Below are positions 34,442 through 44,660 of a stretch of DNA of 64,000 nucleotides, in pieces. The stretch is from assembly GCF_037890695.1 (NCBI RefSeq), contig NZ_CP149571.1, positions 2,200,001-2,264,000 of the forward strand, in the 5' to 3' direction. The DNA comes from Aeromonas jandaei. Its GTDB lineage: Bacteria; Pseudomonadota; Gammaproteobacteria; Enterobacterales; Aeromonadaceae. The notes under the pieces were generated by a model, which was not told where the DNA came from, did no database searches, and worked only from the letters and a program-made list of their open reading frames with translations. How positions within the stretch are numbered: position 1 is the first letter of the stretch; each line of letters starts with the position of its first letter. A program made the position numbers and the translations under genes.

Positions 34442-35863
34442 TCACAGCTGGCGCAGTGCGCCGAAGGCGGCTGCAATCTTGTGCGCATCCTTCTGGCCCG
34501 GGGCACTCTCCACCCCGGAGTTGAAATCAAGGCCGAGGCAGCCCACTTGCGCCGCCTGCAGGGCGTTGTCGGGATTGAGGCCGCCCGCCAGCATCAACTT
34601 GCTCTTGTCGAGCGTGGCCAGCATGGCCCAGTCGAACGCTTGACCGGTGCCGCCGCTCTGGCTGCCCACTTTGGTATCCAGCAGCAGGCGATCGGCCGGG
34701 TAGTCGAGGGCGGGCAGCGGCTCGCCACTTGTGACTCCAACTGCCTTCCAGATCTGGCAGCCAGCCGGCAGCAGCGCGCGCAATCCCTCGAGATAGGCGG
34801 CATCTTCATCCCCGTGCAGCTGCACCGCAGCGAGCCCCAGCGCCTCCACCGTCTTGACGATGGTGGCGGGCTGGGAGTTGCGAAATACCCCGACGTAAGA
34901 GAGCGGCGCGCCCGCCATCACGGCGCGAGCGGCGGGGATGTCCACATAGCGCGGGCTTTTGGCAACAAAGATAAGACCCCCAAATACCGCACCCGCCTGA
35001 TGGGCGGCGGCGGCATCTTCGGCGCGGGTCAGGCCGCACACCTTGTTCTGGCCCAGTACCAGCTTGCGCACCGCAGCCTCCAGATCCGGCTCGGCCATCA
35101 GGGATGAGCCCACCAGAAAGCCCTTGGCGTGGTGGCGCAGATCCGCTACCTGGGCGCGGTGGTTGATGCCGGACTCGCTGATCACTACCCGATCGCTTGG
35201 AATGTCTTTGGCCAGCTGTTTGGTGCGGTTGAGATCGACGCTCAAATCCCGCAGATCCCGGTTGTTGATGCCAATCACCGGTGCCCCCAGCGCGATGGCA
35301 CGGGTCAGCTCCTCCTCGTTGCTCACCTCGGTGAGCACGCCCAGACCCAGCTCCTTGGCCACCGCGAACAGGGCGCGATAGCCCTCGTCGGTGAGCACCG
35401 AGAGCATCAAGAGGATGGCGTCCGCCTGATAGTGGCGGGCCAGATAGACCTGATAGGGGTCAATCATGAAATCCTTGCAGAGCACCGGCTGGCTGACGCG
35501 GCTGCGTACCCGCGGCAAAAAGGCGAAATCCCCCTGAAAGAACTTCTCGTCGGTCAGCACCGAGATGGCGGTGGCGTATTTGCCATAGATGTCGGCGATC
35601 GCTTCCGGGCTGAAATCGTCGCGGATCAAGCCCTTGGAGGGGGAGGCCTTCTTGCACTCCAGAATAAAGCGGGTGGAGCCCGCCTTGAGCGCCCCGACGA
35701 AATCCCGATCGCTGGGGGTCAGCGTGCTCTGGAAGCTCTCCAGCGGCTGGGCCAGTTTGCGGGCGGCAACCCACTCCTGCTTGGCCGCCACGATTTTGCC
35801 GAGAATGGTCTGGCTGATAGAGGCCATGTTCAGAAAAGCATGGGGGGCAATAAGGTCTGACAT
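34442..35863 (-). CDS. trpC: Bifunctional indole-3-glycerol-phosphate synthase / phosphoribosylanthranilate isomerase
   Basis: A 473-residue fusion of two TIM barrels. The TrpC part (first 260 residues) shows ILECKKASPSKGLIR and VISESGINHRAQV; the TrpF part shows KVCGLTRAEDA, VGVFRN, VQLHGDE, and LAGGLNPDN. Together they convert PRA to CdRP and then to indole-glycerol phosphate. The start is placed at MSDLIAPHAFL because AGGA sits nine bases upstream; MASISQTIL twelve codons later is an alternative. The fused form is the one found in enterics and Vibrio. Confidence 0.95.
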   Translation of the reverse strand: MSDLIAPHAFLNMASISQTILGKIVAAKQEWVAARKLAQPLESFQSTLTPSDRDFVGALKAGSTRFILECKKASPSKGLIRDDFSPEAIADIYGKYATAISVLTDEKFFQGDFAFLPRVRSRVSQPVLCKDFMIDPYQVYLARHYQADAILLMLSVLTDEGYRALFAVAKELGLGVLTEVSNEEELTRAIALGAPVIGINNRDLRDLSVDLNRTKQLAKDIPSDRVVISESGINHRAQVADLRHHAKGFLVGSSLMAEPDLEAAVRKLVLGQNKVCGLTRAEDAAAAHQAGAVFGGLIFVAKSPRYVDIPAARAVMAGAPLSYVGVFRNSQPATIVKTVEALGLAAVQLHGDEDAAYLEGLRALLPAGCQIWKAVGVTSGEPLPALDYPADRLLLDTKVGSQSGGTGQAFDWAMLATLDKSKLMLAGGLNPDNALQAAQVGCLGLDFNSGVESAPGQKDAHKIAAAFGALRQL

Positions 35864-35937
35864 CTCGTTATCCTTGCGAAACTGGCTCTTGCCCTGCGGG
35901 CGTTCTGAATGACTGTTGTGCAACATGGCGGCTGACA

Positions 35938-36966
35938 TCATGCCTCCTGATGACCCGCTTCCTGATGGCTCAAAGTGGCCAGCCGAGCAGCCAGATCCGC
36001 TGCCTTGCCGCTTGCCAGCACCGCCAGCACCTCGGCCGCCGCGCTCTTGAGATCCTTCGCCTTGCCCGCCATCAGCAGCAGCGGTGCCACATTGGCGGCA
36101 ATGGCGGCGTTGTGGGCCGGGGTGCCACGCCCCTCCAGAATGGCGGCGGTGATGGCGCGGTTCTCTTCCGGTTCCCCGCCCTGAATGGCGCTGACCGGAT
36201 AGGTCTCGAGGCCAAAGTCAGCCGGGGTGATCATAAATTCGCGGATCTCGCCGTCACGGATCTGGGCCACCTGGGTCGGGCCGTGGATGGCGATTTCATC
36301 CAGCCCGGCACCGTGCACCACCATACCGGTTTTCAGCCCCAGTGCCAGCAGGGTTTCTGCGATGGGGCGCACCAGTTCGGGGGCATAGACCCCCATCAGC
36401 TGATAGGTGGGGCGAGCGGGGTTGATAAGCGGCCCCAGCACGTTGAACAGGGTGCGGGTCTTGAGGGCCTGACGCACCGGCATGGCGTGGCGCACCCCGG
36501 CGTGGTACTGGGGGGCGAACAGGAAGCAGATGCCGAGCTCATCCAGACAGCGGCGCGCCTGTGCCGGGCTCATGTCTAGCTTGATGCCCATCTTGTCGAG
36601 CAGATCGCTCGAACCCGACTTGCTCGAGACCGAGCGGTTGCCGTGCTTGGCCACTTTCAGGCCGCAGGCGGCGGCGACCAGCGCCGAGGTGGTGGAGACG
36701 TTGATGGTGTTGAGGCCATCGCCACCGGTGCCGACGATGTCGCAAAATTCATAATCCGGACGCGGGAAGTCGCGCGCTTCAGCCAAGAGGGCCTCGGCGG
36801 CGCCGGCGATCTCCTCCGGGGTCTCCCCCTTGATCTTGAGGGCGGTCAATAAACTGGCGAGAACTATGGGATCCACTTCGCCACGTACCACCTGGCCGAA
36901 GGCGTCGCGGGTACTTTCACGGCTCAGAGACTGACCCTGATAGAGGGTGTTGAGATGATGATGCAT
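35938..36966 (-). CDS. trpD: Anthranilate phosphoribosyltransferase
   Basis: A 342-residue enzyme that couples anthranilate to PRPP. The signature GTGGDGLNTINVST (glycine-rich PRPP loop), KHGNRSVSSKSGSSDLL, and FLFAPQYHAGVRHAMPVRQ, which contacts anthranilate, are present. Unlike in E. coli, TrpD is not fused to TrpG. AAGGAG precedes the ATG. It follows trpG by 15 bases. Confidence 0.96.
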   Translation of the reverse strand: MHHHLNTLYQGQSLSRESTRDAFGQVVRGEVDPIVLASLLTALKIKGETPEEIAGAAEALLAEARDFPRPDYEFCDIVGTGGDGLNTINVSTTSALVAAACGLKVAKHGNRSVSSKSGSSDLLDKMGIKLDMSPAQARRCLDELGICFLFAPQYHAGVRHAMPVRQALKTRTLFNVLGPLINPARPTYQLMGVYAPELVRPIAETLLALGLKTGMVVHGAGLDEIAIHGPTQVAQIRDGEIREFMITPADFGLETYPVSAIQGGEPEENRAITAAILEGRGTPAHNAAIAANVAPLLLMAGKAKDLKSAAAEVLAVLASGKAADLAARLATLSHQEAGHQEA

Positions 36967-36981
36967 GTTGGTCTCCTTACC

Positions 36982-37581
36982 TTAACGCACGCTGCTTTCT
37001 GGGCGGGTGATATGGGCGAGCGCCTGAGTCAGCAGACGGGCCCCTTCCGAGGTCATGATGGATTCCGGGTGGAACTGGAAGCCCAGCACCCGCTCATCCT
37101 GCTGCTCGATGGCCATGGGCATGCCCTGATAGTGGGCAATCACCGTCAGCTCTTCCGGTACATAGGTAGCGACCAGCGAGTGATAGCGGGCTACCGGCAG
37201 CGGGCTCGGCAGGCCGGCGAAGGCGCCGTGGCCGTTGTGCTCAATCAGCGAACGCTTGCCGTGGACGATCTCGCCCGCCGCGCCGACGGTGCCGCCGTAG
37301 GCTTCGCACAGGGCCTGATGACCGAGGCAGATACCGAGGATGGGCACCTGACCACGAGCCAGCTTGATGAGGTCGATGAGGCAACCCGCCTCGTGGGGGG
37401 CGCCCGGCCCCGGGGAGAGCACCAGCACGGCATCCCCTTCGCAGGCGGCGATTTCGCTCATGATGCGGCTGGCCGGCAGGCTGTTGCGGTAGATCCGCAC
37501 CGGATAGCCGAGGGAGCGGAACTGGTCGACGAGGTTGTAGGTAAATGAATCGAAGTTGTCGAGCAGGAAGATGTTAGTCAT
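36982..37581 (-). CDS. trpG: Anthranilate synthase glutamine amidotransferase subunit
   Basis: A 199-residue class I glutaminase that feeds ammonia to TrpE. Nucleophile Cys85 lies in [17 protein letters not shown]; a catalytic His-Glu pair is in [12 protein letters not shown]. It overlaps trpE by 8 bases. Alternative para-aminobenzoate use is unlikely given the operon. Confidence 0.96.
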   Translation of the reverse strand: MTNIFLLDNFDSFTYNLVDQFRSLGYPVRIYRNSLPASRIMSEIAACEGDAVLVLSPGPGAPHEAGCLIDLIKLARGQVPILGICLGHQALCEAYGGTVGAAGEIVHGKRSLIEHNGHGAFAGLPSPLPVARYHSLVATYVPEELTVIAHYQGMPMAIEQQDERVLGFQFHPESIMTSEGARLLTQALAHITRPESSVR

Positions 37582-39208
37582 GGCTCACGTCCTTATGTTG
37601 CTCCTGCTGGGCGCTCAGGGCTTGCAGGGAGGTGCCATGGCTGGCGGCGATGGCGGCCAGCACGGCGGCCGCCTTGGCGCGGGTTTCGTCCGCTTCGGCT
37701 TGCGGCTTGGAGTCATAGACCACCCCGGCACCGGCCTGCACATGGGCCACGCCATCTTTCACGAAAGCAGAACGAATGACGATGCAGGTATCCATCTCGC
37801 CGGCGCCGTTGATGTAGCCGACCGCGCCGCCGTAGCTGCCGCGGCGCTTGCCTTCCACCATGCGAATAAGCTCGCTGGCGCGGATTTTGGGGGCGCCGGT
37901 GAGGGTGCCCATGTTCATGCAGGCCTGATAGGCGTGCAGGGCGTCAAGGTCGGAACGCAGGGTGCCGACCACCTTGGAGACCAGATGCATCACGTGGCTG
38001 TAGCGATCCACTTTCAGCAGCTCCTTGACGTAGCGGGTGCCGGGCTCCGAGATGCGGGCGATGTCGTTGCGGCCCAGATCTACCAGCATCAGGTGCTCGG
38101 CTACCTCTTTCTCGTCTTGACGCAGTTCCAGCTCGATGCGGCCGTCGAGATCCCGGTTGATGCTGCCATCCGGGTTGAAGCCGCGGCGACGGGTACCGGC
38201 GATGGGGTACATCTCCACGTCGCGGCTGGTGGCGCAGAACTTCACCGCGCTCTCGGGGGAGGCGCCAAACAGGGTGAAGCCCTCATCCTGCACGTAGAAC
38301 ATATAGGGGCTGGGGTTGGTCTGTTTGAGGCGGCGATAGGCGGCGATGGGGCTGGGGCAGGGCAGGGAGAAGCAGCGGGACGGCACCACCTGGAAGATGT
38401 CACCGCGGCGGATAAAGCCCTTGAGCTTCTCCACCTCGGCGCAGAACTGCTTGTCGCTCTTGTCCACGCTGATGCCGCCACTCAGGGCTGGCGTGACCGG
38501 CTCCTGTTGCGGCGCCTGCTGGCAGGCTTGCTTGAACCGGGCGAGACGCTCGCTCAGGCGGTGGTATCTGTCCTCCACCCGGCTCTCGTCGCTGTCGCCG
38601 CCAAAGATGCAGGCAATCAGCTGGGTGGTGCGCTCGATATGGTCGATGGTGATCAGGGTTTCGGCCACGTAGAAGCAGTAGTCGGGGCAGTCGTTGCTCC
38701 CCTGTGGCACCTCGGGCAGATCTTCAAAAGAGGCGATGAGGTCGTAGGCGAAACTGCCCGCCATAAACAGGGCCTCTTTGCCGAGCTGGCAATCGAGCTC
38801 CCGTTGCAGGGTGCGCAGCACGTCCAGCACGCTGATCCCCTTCAGGCGGCTATCTTCATCCTGCTCCCGATCGGAGGCCGGGAAGTCGAGTTGCAGCTCG
38901 CCGGCCACCAGGCTCTGGATAACGGCGGTGGGCAGGCGCTCGGTCAGCAGGCTCTGCAACTGGGCACCGTTGTCATTGAGGCTGCGTACCCGCACGGTGC
39001 GGCCGCGGCACTCGATGCGCAGGCAGGCATCGATCAGTAGCAGGCTCTGTTTGCCTGCCTTGGAGTCGATCTCGACTGATTCCAGCAGCAGGGTGTTGGG
39101 ACGCTGCTGGCAAAACTCGCTGTAGAGCGCCAGTGGATCGGCCACATAGGGGGCGTTGAGTTTGAGGGTATCGAATTCACCCAGAGGAAGGCGGTGCGTG
39201 GCTGTCAT
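37574..39208 (-). CDS. trpE: Anthranilate synthase component I
   Basis: A 544-residue chorismate-utilising enzyme. Chorismate-binding motifs are [40 protein letters not shown] and PKIRASELI. The N-terminal part with [11 protein letters not shown] carries the tryptophan-feedback site of TrpE. It is about 20 residues longer than the E. coli enzyme. First structural gene of the operon, behind the leader peptide and attenuator. Confidence 0.96.
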   Translation of the reverse strand: MTATHRLPLGEFDTLKLNAPYVADPLALYSEFCQQRPNTLLLESVEIDSKAGKQSLLLIDACLRIECRGRTVRVRSLNDNGAQLQSLLTERLPTAVIQSLVAGELQLDFPASDREQDEDSRLKGISVLDVLRTLQRELDCQLGKEALFMAGSFAYDLIASFEDLPEVPQGSNDCPDYCFYVAETLITIDHIERTTQLIACIFGGDSDESRVEDRYHRLSERLARFKQACQQAPQQEPVTPALSGGISVDKSDKQFCAEVEKLKGFIRRGDIFQVVPSRCFSLPCPSPIAAYRRLKQTNPSPYMFYVQDEGFTLFGASPESAVKFCATSRDVEMYPIAGTRRRGFNPDGSINRDLDGRIELELRQDEKEVAEHLMLVDLGRNDIARISEPGTRYVKELLKVDRYSHVMHLVSKVVGTLRSDLDALHAYQACMNMGTLTGAPKIRASELIRMVEGKRRGSYGGAVGYINGAGEMDTCIVIRSAFVKDGVAHVQAGAGVVYDSKPQAEADETRAKAAAVLAAIAASHGTSLQALSAQQEQHKDVSHD

Positions 39209-39380
39209 AGTGCGTTCCCTTGCGTGTGATGCGTGTTACCGATGTTCATGACGTCTAATACCTTGAAAAAGTGCCTTGAAAATGAGGTGGGTTCTGGCGG
39301 TTTCAGCAGGGGCGCCATCGCCTGGTCATTACGCTTGTCTGAATTCTCGGTTTCATCACAGCTCCATTTGCCGGATAATA

Positions 39381-39410
39381 AAAAAGCCCGCTGGGGTCAG
39401 CGGGCTTTTT
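39381..39410 (-). terminator. trp attenuator terminator
   Basis: AAAAAGCCCGCTG and CAGCGGGCTTTTT form a perfect stem with loop GGGT/ACCC, followed on the minus strand by TTTTTTATTATCC. It lies between the leader peptide and trpE. Confidence 0.9.
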
Positions 39411-39469
39411 CTTTGGGTTCTTAATTTGCTGTCAGTTTACAGGTACAGCAACGACCACACGCCCGCATG

Positions 39470-39517
39470 TCAGGGAGTGTGCCACCACCAAATGGTCAGG
39501 ATGGAAGTCGTTTGCAT
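39470..39517 (-). CDS. trpL: trp operon leader peptide
   Basis: A 15-codon frame, MQTTSILTIWWWHTP, with three consecutive Trp codons and an AGGACT site seven bases before its ATG. Ribosome stalling at the Trp codons when charged tRNA-Trp is scarce would let an antiterminator form and spare the downstream attenuator, as in E. coli. A -35-like TTGACT lies on the minus strand near 39582-39587, but its -10 box is unclear. Confidence 0.93.
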   Translation of the reverse strand: MQTTSILTIWWWHTP

Positions 39518-39656
39518 GATAAAGTCCTGTAAAAAGATGTTTGCAATGAAGTGCCTACAGAAAACGATAAAGCCGCGGCCAAGTCAAGTCGCTTTTTAGC
39601 CTTCTTTCACCGATTTTTCATGAATGGTGACCTGACCACGAGAGCGGAATAACCCG

Positions 39657-40538
39657 ATGAGATTCGATCTTCACTGTCATACTACCGCTTCGGATGGCGT
39701 GCTGAGCCCTGCCGAACTGGTGCGCCGCGCCGCCGAGAAAGAGGTCGATGTGTTAGCAATCACTGACCACGACACCCTTGCCGGCCTTGATGAAGCACGC
39801 AGCACCATCGCCGCCGAGCAGCTGCCGCTGCGACTGGTGAGCGGGGTCGAGATCTCCACCGGCTGGGAGCATCACGAAATTCATATCGTGGCGCTGGGGG
39901 CGGATGAAAAAAATCCGCAGCTGACTGACTTTCTGGCCGGTCAGCAGGCTCGCCGTGAAGAGCGCGCGCAGGAGATCGGGCGCCGTCTGGAGAAGTGCCT
40001 CATTCCCGGCACCTATGCAGAGGCCAAAGCGCTGGCCGGTGACGCCGCCGTGACCCGGGCCCACTTTGCCCGGGTGCTGGTGGCGCGCGGGGTGGCCGAC
40101 AACATGCAAAAGGTATTCAAGAAGTACCTGAGCCGAGGCAACAAGGGGTATGCTCCTGCCCAGTGGCCCGAGATGGGCGAGGCGATCACTGCGATTCACG
40201 CTGCGGGCGGGTTGGCGGTGCTGGCCCATCCCAGCCGTTACGATCTCACCGCCAAGTGGATCAAGCGGTTGCTGGTGGCCTTCAAGGCGGCAGGCGGTGA
40301 TGCCATGGAGGTCTCGCTGCCGCAGCAGAGCCCGCAGGAGCGGGCCAATCTGGGCCAGTGGGCGAACGAATATGGTCTGGCCATTTCGGTGGGGTCCGAT
40401 TTTCACTTCCCCTCCAACTGGGCCGAGCTGGGTCGCCATCTCTGGCTACCCAAAGAGGGGACGCCGCTCTGGCTGGTCTCTCCCGATCACTTCGGGCTGA
40501 GTCAGGAAGAGCATGCAGCTCTGGTGGCCAGCCGCTGA
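39657..40538 (+). CDS. rnm: PHP-domain exonuclease/3',5'-nucleotide phosphatase (RNase AM)
   Basis: A 293-residue PHP-superfamily enzyme like E. coli YciV, which removes 5' nucleotides from short RNAs and matures 5' ends of rRNA, and dephosphorylates 3',5'-bisphosphonucleotides. Metal ligands are visible in MRFDLHCHTTASDG, ITDHDTL, GVEISTGWEHHEIHI, AHPSRYDL and GSDFHFP. Length equals YciV (293). It is divergent from the trp operon and is followed by yciO, as in enterics. Confidence 0.92.
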   Translation: MRFDLHCHTTASDGVLSPAELVRRAAEKEVDVLAITDHDTLAGLDEARSTIAAEQLPLRLVSGVEISTGWEHHEIHIVALGADEKNPQLTDFLAGQQARREERAQEIGRRLEKCLIPGTYAEAKALAGDAAVTRAHFARVLVARGVADNMQKVFKKYLSRGNKGYAPAQWPEMGEAITAIHAAGGLAVLAHPSRYDLTAKWIKRLLVAFKAAGGDAMEVSLPQQSPQERANLGQWANEYGLAISVGSDFHFPSNWAELGRHLWLPKEGTPLWLVSPDHFGLSQEEHAALVASR

Positions 40539-40648
40539 CCGGCGGCAAGAGAAGAATTTTAAAGCAGAATAGTAAGTGAGTGCCGTGGAGCCCGGCTCCA
40601 TGGCCATCAAGCGGGCAGATGTTGCTGCCCCCATTGCGAGAACAAGGT

Positions 40649-41269
40649 ATGAGTCAGCACTTTTACGTACATCCGGAAAACCCGCAGGCGCGTCTGATCA
40701 GCCAGGCGGTGCAGATCATCCAGAACGGTGGCGTTATCGTCTATCCGACCGACTCCGGCTATGCGCTGGGTTGCCACATGGGTGACAAGGGGGCGCTGGA
40801 GCGCATCTGCCGCATCCGTCGGCTCGACGCCAACCACGATTTCACCCTGGTCTGCCGCGATCTTTCCGAGATCGCCACCTACGCCAAAGTCGATAATGGC
40901 GCGTTTCGCCTGATCAAGAACAACACTCCGGGTGCCTACACCTTCATCTTCAAGGCGACCAAAGAGGTGCCGCGCCGCCTGATGAACGAGAAGAAGAAGA
41001 GCATCGGTATCCGGGTGCCGGACAACAAGATTGCCCAGGCGCTGCTGGAAGCCCTCGGCGAGCCGCTGCTCTCCACCTCGCTGATCCTGCCGGATTCCGA
41101 GATGGCGGAGTTCGACCCGGAGGAGATCTACGACAAGCTGGGCAAGCAGATCGATCTGGTGGTCAACGGCGGTTATCTGGGCGAGCAGCCCACCACGGTC
41201 GTGGACTTCTCCGACGATGACCCGGTCGTGCGTCGTCGCGGTGCCGGAGACCCGACCCCGTTTGAGTGA
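40649..41269 (+). CDS. yciO: YciO family (Sua5/YrdC-like) protein
   Basis: A 206-residue cytoplasmic protein of the TsaC/Sua5/YciO superfamily: QIIQNGGVIVYPTDSGYALGCHMGDKGALERICRIRR is the conserved N-terminal core (residues about 23-60) and GAYTFIFKATKEVPRR follows. YciO lacks the strong threonylcarbamoyl-AMP synthase activity of TsaC. The start is placed at the ATG after AACAAGGT. Its stop is 13 bases before the likely scpA start. Confidence 0.85.
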   Translation: MSQHFYVHPENPQARLISQAVQIIQNGGVIVYPTDSGYALGCHMGDKGALERICRIRRLDANHDFTLVCRDLSEIATYAKVDNGAFRLIKNNTPGAYTFIFKATKEVPRRLMNEKKKSIGIRVPDNKIAQALLEALGEPLLSTSLILPDSEMAEFDPEEIYDKLGKQIDLVVNGGYLGEQPTTVVDFSDDDPVVRRRGAGDPTPFE

Positions 41270-41282
41270 TACCGCAGATCCT

Positions 41283-42179
41283 GTGACGACCAGCACCGGC
41301 GATAACGGCGCAGGCGTCACACCTCCCATCGCGAAAGTCCTGGGGCAGCCCTACCACGAGCTGCCCCAGGACTTGTTCATCCCGCCCGATGCGCTGGAGG
41401 TGTTCCTCGATACCTTCGAGGGGCCGCTCGATCTGCTGCTCTACCTCATCCGGCGTCAGCAGCTCGATATCCTCAATCTGCCGATCCTGCAGATCACCGC
41501 CCAGTACATGGAGTACGTGGAGCTGATGCAGGGGCTCAATCTGGAGCTCGCGGCTGAATATCTGCTGATGGCAGCCTGGCTGGCCGAGATCAAATCCCGC
41601 CTGCTGCTGCCCAAGGCGCCCGAGCTGGAGGACGAAGAGGAGGGGGAAGATCCCCGCGTCACCCTTATTCGCCGGCTGCAGGAGTACGAGCGCTACAAGG
41701 TAGGTGCGGAGCGGGTCAGCGAGCTGCCACGAGTGGAGCGGGAGATCTTTATCGCGGCCGCCCTGCCGCCCGATTTTGGCGATCTCAAGCCACTGGCGCC
41801 CGATGTTTCGCTGGTTGAGCTCGCCCTTTACATGCAAAGTGTGGTAAAACGCGCGACTCATTTTGAGCATCACCAGATCCGCCGCGAACAGATCCCGACC
41901 AGGGTGCGCATGGCGGAGATCCTCGCCATGCTCTCGCTGGGCCAGACCCTGCGTCTTGAGCAGGTGCTGCGTGCCGAAGAGGGGCGGATGGGCGTGCTGG
42001 TGACCTTTCTGGCACTGCTGGAGCTGTGCAAGGAGCAGCTGATCTGGATTTTGCAGGCCGAGCCTCTGGTCCGATCCATTTTGCCCTGGCCAACCAGAGT
42101 GAGGAGGGGAAGCGTGGTCTTGCCTATTGAGATGGCTTTTGCGAGGAACGCCCAATGGCGCTGCCAGCTGAACGATTAA
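41283..42179 (+). CDS. scpA: Chromosome condensation kleisin ScpA with a frameshifted C-terminus
   Basis: About 298 residues. The kleisin core is intact: FEGPLDLLLYLIRRQQLDILNLPI, ITAQYMEYVELM, WLAEIKSRLLLP, which binds SMC and ScpB in the condensin complex. The last part after QAEP (nucleotide 42065) departs from the family; shifting one base restores GPIHFALANQSEEGKRGLAY and a TGA at 42128-42130, as expected for ScpA. The frame as sequenced instead runs on and overlaps scpB. One base appears missing near 42064. The GTG at 41283 is the most likely start. Confidence 0.8.
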   Translation: MTTSTGDNGAGVTPPIAKVLGQPYHELPQDLFIPPDALEVFLDTFEGPLDLLLYLIRRQQLDILNLPILQITAQYMEYVELMQGLNLELAAEYLLMAAWLAEIKSRLLLPKAPELEDEEEGEDPRVTLIRRLQEYERYKVGAERVSELPRVEREIFIAAALPPDFGDLKPLAPDVSLVELALYMQSVVKRATHFEHHQIRREQIPTRVRMAEILAMLSLGQTLRLEQVLRAEEGRMGVLVTFLALLELCKEQLIWILQAEPLVRSILPWPTRVRRGSVVLPIEMAFARNAQWRCQLND

Positions 42180-42742
42180 AGACGCTGATCGAGGCGGCCC
42201 TCTTTGTCGCCGGGCGTCCGCTCAACGTCAGCGAGCTCAAAGGCAGCGTGCTGGCCGACTATCCGGTCACCACCCGCTACGTGCAACTGCTGCTGGCGGA
42301 GCTCAAACAGGATTACAGCGAACGGGGCGTCGAGCTCAAGGAAGTGGCCTCCGGCTGGCGCTTTCAGGCTCGTCAGGATTATGCCGAAGAGCTCTCGCGG
42401 CTCTGGAGCGAGCGGGCGCCCCGCTACTCGCGCGCCGTGATGGAGACGCTGACGTTGATTGCCTATCGTCAACCCATCACCCGGGCCGAGATCGAAGCGA
42501 TCCGCGGGGTCGCGGTCTCAAGCCAGATAGTGAATACCTTGAAAGATCGTGGCTGGGTGCGCAGCATAGGCCACAAAGAGGTGGCGGGTCGCCCCGAGCT
42601 GCTCGCCACCACCAGAGCATTTCTGGATTACTTTAATCTGCAGAGTCTGGAGCAGCTCCCCGAGCTGGATCCCGAGCTGCAACCCCCGTTGTCCGCCATG
42701 TTTACGGGCAGCGATCAACAATCAGGTAACCCCGATGAGTGA
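42155..42742 (+). CDS. scpB: Segregation and condensation protein ScpB
   Basis: A 195-residue winged-helix protein that binds the ScpA kleisin. It begins [23 protein letters not shown] and contains [43 protein letters not shown] and [24 protein letters not shown], all typical of ScpB. It overlaps the rluB start by 8 bases. Confidence 0.95.
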   Translation: MALPAERLKTLIEAALFVAGRPLNVSELKGSVLADYPVTTRYVQLLLAELKQDYSERGVELKEVASGWRFQARQDYAEELSRLWSERAPRYSRAVMETLTLIAYRQPITRAEIEAIRGVAVSSQIVNTLKDRGWVRSIGHKEVAGRPELLATTRAFLDYFNLQSLEQLPELDPELQPPLSAMFTGSDQQSGNPDE

Positions 42743-43658
42743 AAAACTGCAAAAAGTGTTGGCCCGCGCGGGTCACGGCTCCCGTCGTGAGATGGAGGCC
42801 CTGATCACCGCAGGTCGGGTCAGTGTGGATGGCAAGGTCGCCACGCTGGGGGATCGCGTCGAAGTGAACGCCGTGATCCGGGTGGATGGTCACCAGGTCA
42901 AGACCCGTGCCGCAGAGGAAGTGATCTGCCGCGTGCTGGCTTACCACAAGCCGGAAGGGGAGATGTGTACCCGTCACGATCCGGAAGGTCGTCCTACCGT
43001 GTTTGATCGCCTGCCCAAAATGGAAGGGGCCCGTTGGATCGCGGTTGGTCGCCTCGACGTCAACACCTCAGGTCTGCTGCTGTTCACCACCGATGGTGAG
43101 CTGGCCAACCGCCTGATGCACCCGAGCCACGAAGTGGAGCGGGAATATGCCGTGCGCGTGTTTGGCGAAATCACCGAAGCCATGCTGCAGCGCCTGCGCA
43201 AGGGCGTACAGCTGGAAGATGGCATGGCCAAGTTCAACAAGATCAAGCCGGCTGGCGGCGAGGGTCTGAACCAGTGGTTCAACGTCACCCTGACCGAAGG
43301 TCGCAACCGTGAAGTGCGCCGCCTGTGGGAATCCCAGGAAGTGCAGGTGAGCCGCCTGATGCGGATCCGCTACGGCGACGTCAAGCTGGATCGTGCTATC
43401 CCGCGCGGCGGCTGGCAAGAGCTGAAACTGCCGGAAGTGAACTACCTGCGCGGTCTGGTCAACCTGCCGCCGGAGACCGAATCCAAGGTCGATCTGCAGC
43501 AGGATGGCAAGAGCAGCCGCCACAAGCAGGCCGCCCAGATCCGTCGCGCCGTCAAGCGCCACAAGGAGCTGCAAGGCAAGGAGCCCCGTGCCCGTGCCAC
43601 CACCGCCCGTCGCAAGCCGCAAGCGTCTACCCGCAACTCCGGCACCGGCAGCAAATAA
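42735..43658 (+). CDS. rluB: 23S rRNA pseudouridine(2605) synthase RluB
   Basis: A 307-residue RsuA-type synthase. The N-terminal S4 domain ([19 protein letters not shown]) binds RNA. Catalytic Asp is in [27 protein letters not shown]. The C-terminal tail is basic and low-complexity, as in E. coli RluB, which modifies U2605 of 23S rRNA. It follows scpB and is ended by a strong terminator. Confidence 0.95.
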   Translation: MSEKLQKVLARAGHGSRREMEALITAGRVSVDGKVATLGDRVEVNAVIRVDGHQVKTRAAEEVICRVLAYHKPEGEMCTRHDPEGRPTVFDRLPKMEGARWIAVGRLDVNTSGLLLFTTDGELANRLMHPSHEVEREYAVRVFGEITEAMLQRLRKGVQLEDGMAKFNKIKPAGGEGLNQWFNVTLTEGRNREVRRLWESQEVQVSRLMRIRYGDVKLDRAIPRGGWQELKLPEVNYLRGLVNLPPETESKVDLQQDGKSSRHKQAAQIRRAVKRHKELQGKEPRARATTARRKPQASTRNSGTGSK

Positions 43659-43703
43659 GCGCCGTTTGTCAGTGACACACACTGATAGACGTGCAAACTT
43701 GCC

Positions 43704-43738
43704 AAAAAGCCCGCACCAACTGGTGCGGGCTTTTTTTA
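43704..43738 (+). terminator. Terminator after rluB
   Basis: AAAAAGCCCGCACCA and TGGTGCGGGCTTTTTTT form a long stem with loop AC. Confidence 0.9.
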
Positions 43739-43874
43739 TCTAACGCAACCATCCGATGGTTAGTGCCCCGGTGGCAGTAGTGCTGGAACAGACAATGAAA
43801 GAGTAAAATCGTGCGGTGAAGCGATATCGCCTCTTATGCCAGACAAGAGGCGATATAGTGATTTGATTACCAGA

Positions 43875-44192
43875 TTAGCGATCGCCAGACATCCCGAACT
43901 CTATGGGCATCAAGGTATAAAACACACTCGTGTTGTGTCTCTTTAGCAGGTCGAAAATGAGGTTTACCTCGTTGTCAGTGACTGAAAACGTCACTTCCAA
44001 TGGCTGATCTGACAGTTCGAAAAAATGAGCCGAGTGCAGACGCCGGTCATGCCCAAGTCCTTCATTGGCAGCCAACAGGGTGGCCCCCTGAATACCGAGC
44101 TCTTTAGCCTGTTCGACCAGCCATTGTGCCAAGGGTTGACCCTCGATTGAGCGATCCTGGCGAGTGTAAAATGTTAATTGATAGCCTTGCAT
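43875..44192 (-). CDS. DUF190 family protein, linked to the fluoride channel
   Basis: A 105-residue DUF190 protein (GYQLTFYTRQDRS, a PII-like fold, HSAHFFELSDQPLEVTFS). DUF190 genes commonly sit beside crcB/fluc, which fits here: crcB lies 11 bases upstream in the same direction and the riboswitch precedes both. Its action is unknown. The start is the ATG at 44190-44192. Confidence 0.85.
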   Translation of the reverse strand: MQGYQLTFYTRQDRSIEGQPLAQWLVEQAKELGIQGATLLAANEGLGHDRRLHSAHFFELSDQPLEVTFSVTDNEVNLIFDLLKRHNTSVFYTLMPIEFGMSGDR

Positions 44193-44203
44193 AGATACTC
44201 CTG

Positions 44204-44587
44204 TCACATCCGTTGCAGCATTGACATTGACCACATGCCGGCAAGAGTCATAGCCAGCGAACCCAGTACATGGACACAAATCGCCCCTCCTGCCCAGGCC
44301 AATCGACCTGCCTGCAGTAATGAAGTGACTTCAGCAGAGAATGTTGAAAAGGTGGTTAACCCGCCGAGAAAACCGGTGATCACCAGCAGCCGCCATTCAG
44401 GGGGGAGATTGGGGTTTGCGGAAAAGAAAGCGATAGCGATCCCGATCAGATAGCCTCCCAGCAAGTTTGCCACGAGAGTGCCCAGCGGGAGGGTAGGAAA
44501 GATAGCGTTCAGGGATGTGCCCAGTAGCCAGCGAAATATGGCTCCGAACGAGGCGCCAACGCTGATGGCGAGAATCGAATTAAGCAT
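44204..44587 (-). CDS. crcB: Fluoride channel CrcB (Fluc)
   Basis: A 127-residue four-helix membrane protein that works as an antiparallel dimer and exports fluoride. Motifs are [31 protein letters not shown] (with the conserved Asn), and [16 protein letters not shown] (phenylalanine box and central Na+ site). AAAGGACG precedes the ATG. A fluoride riboswitch sits 74 bases upstream. Confidence 0.95.
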   Translation of the reverse strand: MLNSILAISVGASFGAIFRWLLGTSLNAIFPTLPLGTLVANLLGGYLIGIAIAFFSANPNLPPEWRLLVITGFLGGLTTFSTFSAEVTSLLQAGRLAWAGGAICVHVLGSLAMTLAGMWSMSMLQRM

Positions 44588-44660
44588 ATAAATCGTCCTT
44601 TAGTGCAGAGACTCCAGGACAGTGGTGCATATGCTACGCAGCCCTGACCTGGACTGAAAC

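Noticed and set aside
37556..39040. A 494-codon open frame on the plus strand
   Set aside because: It is antisense to trpE and has no protein-like features.
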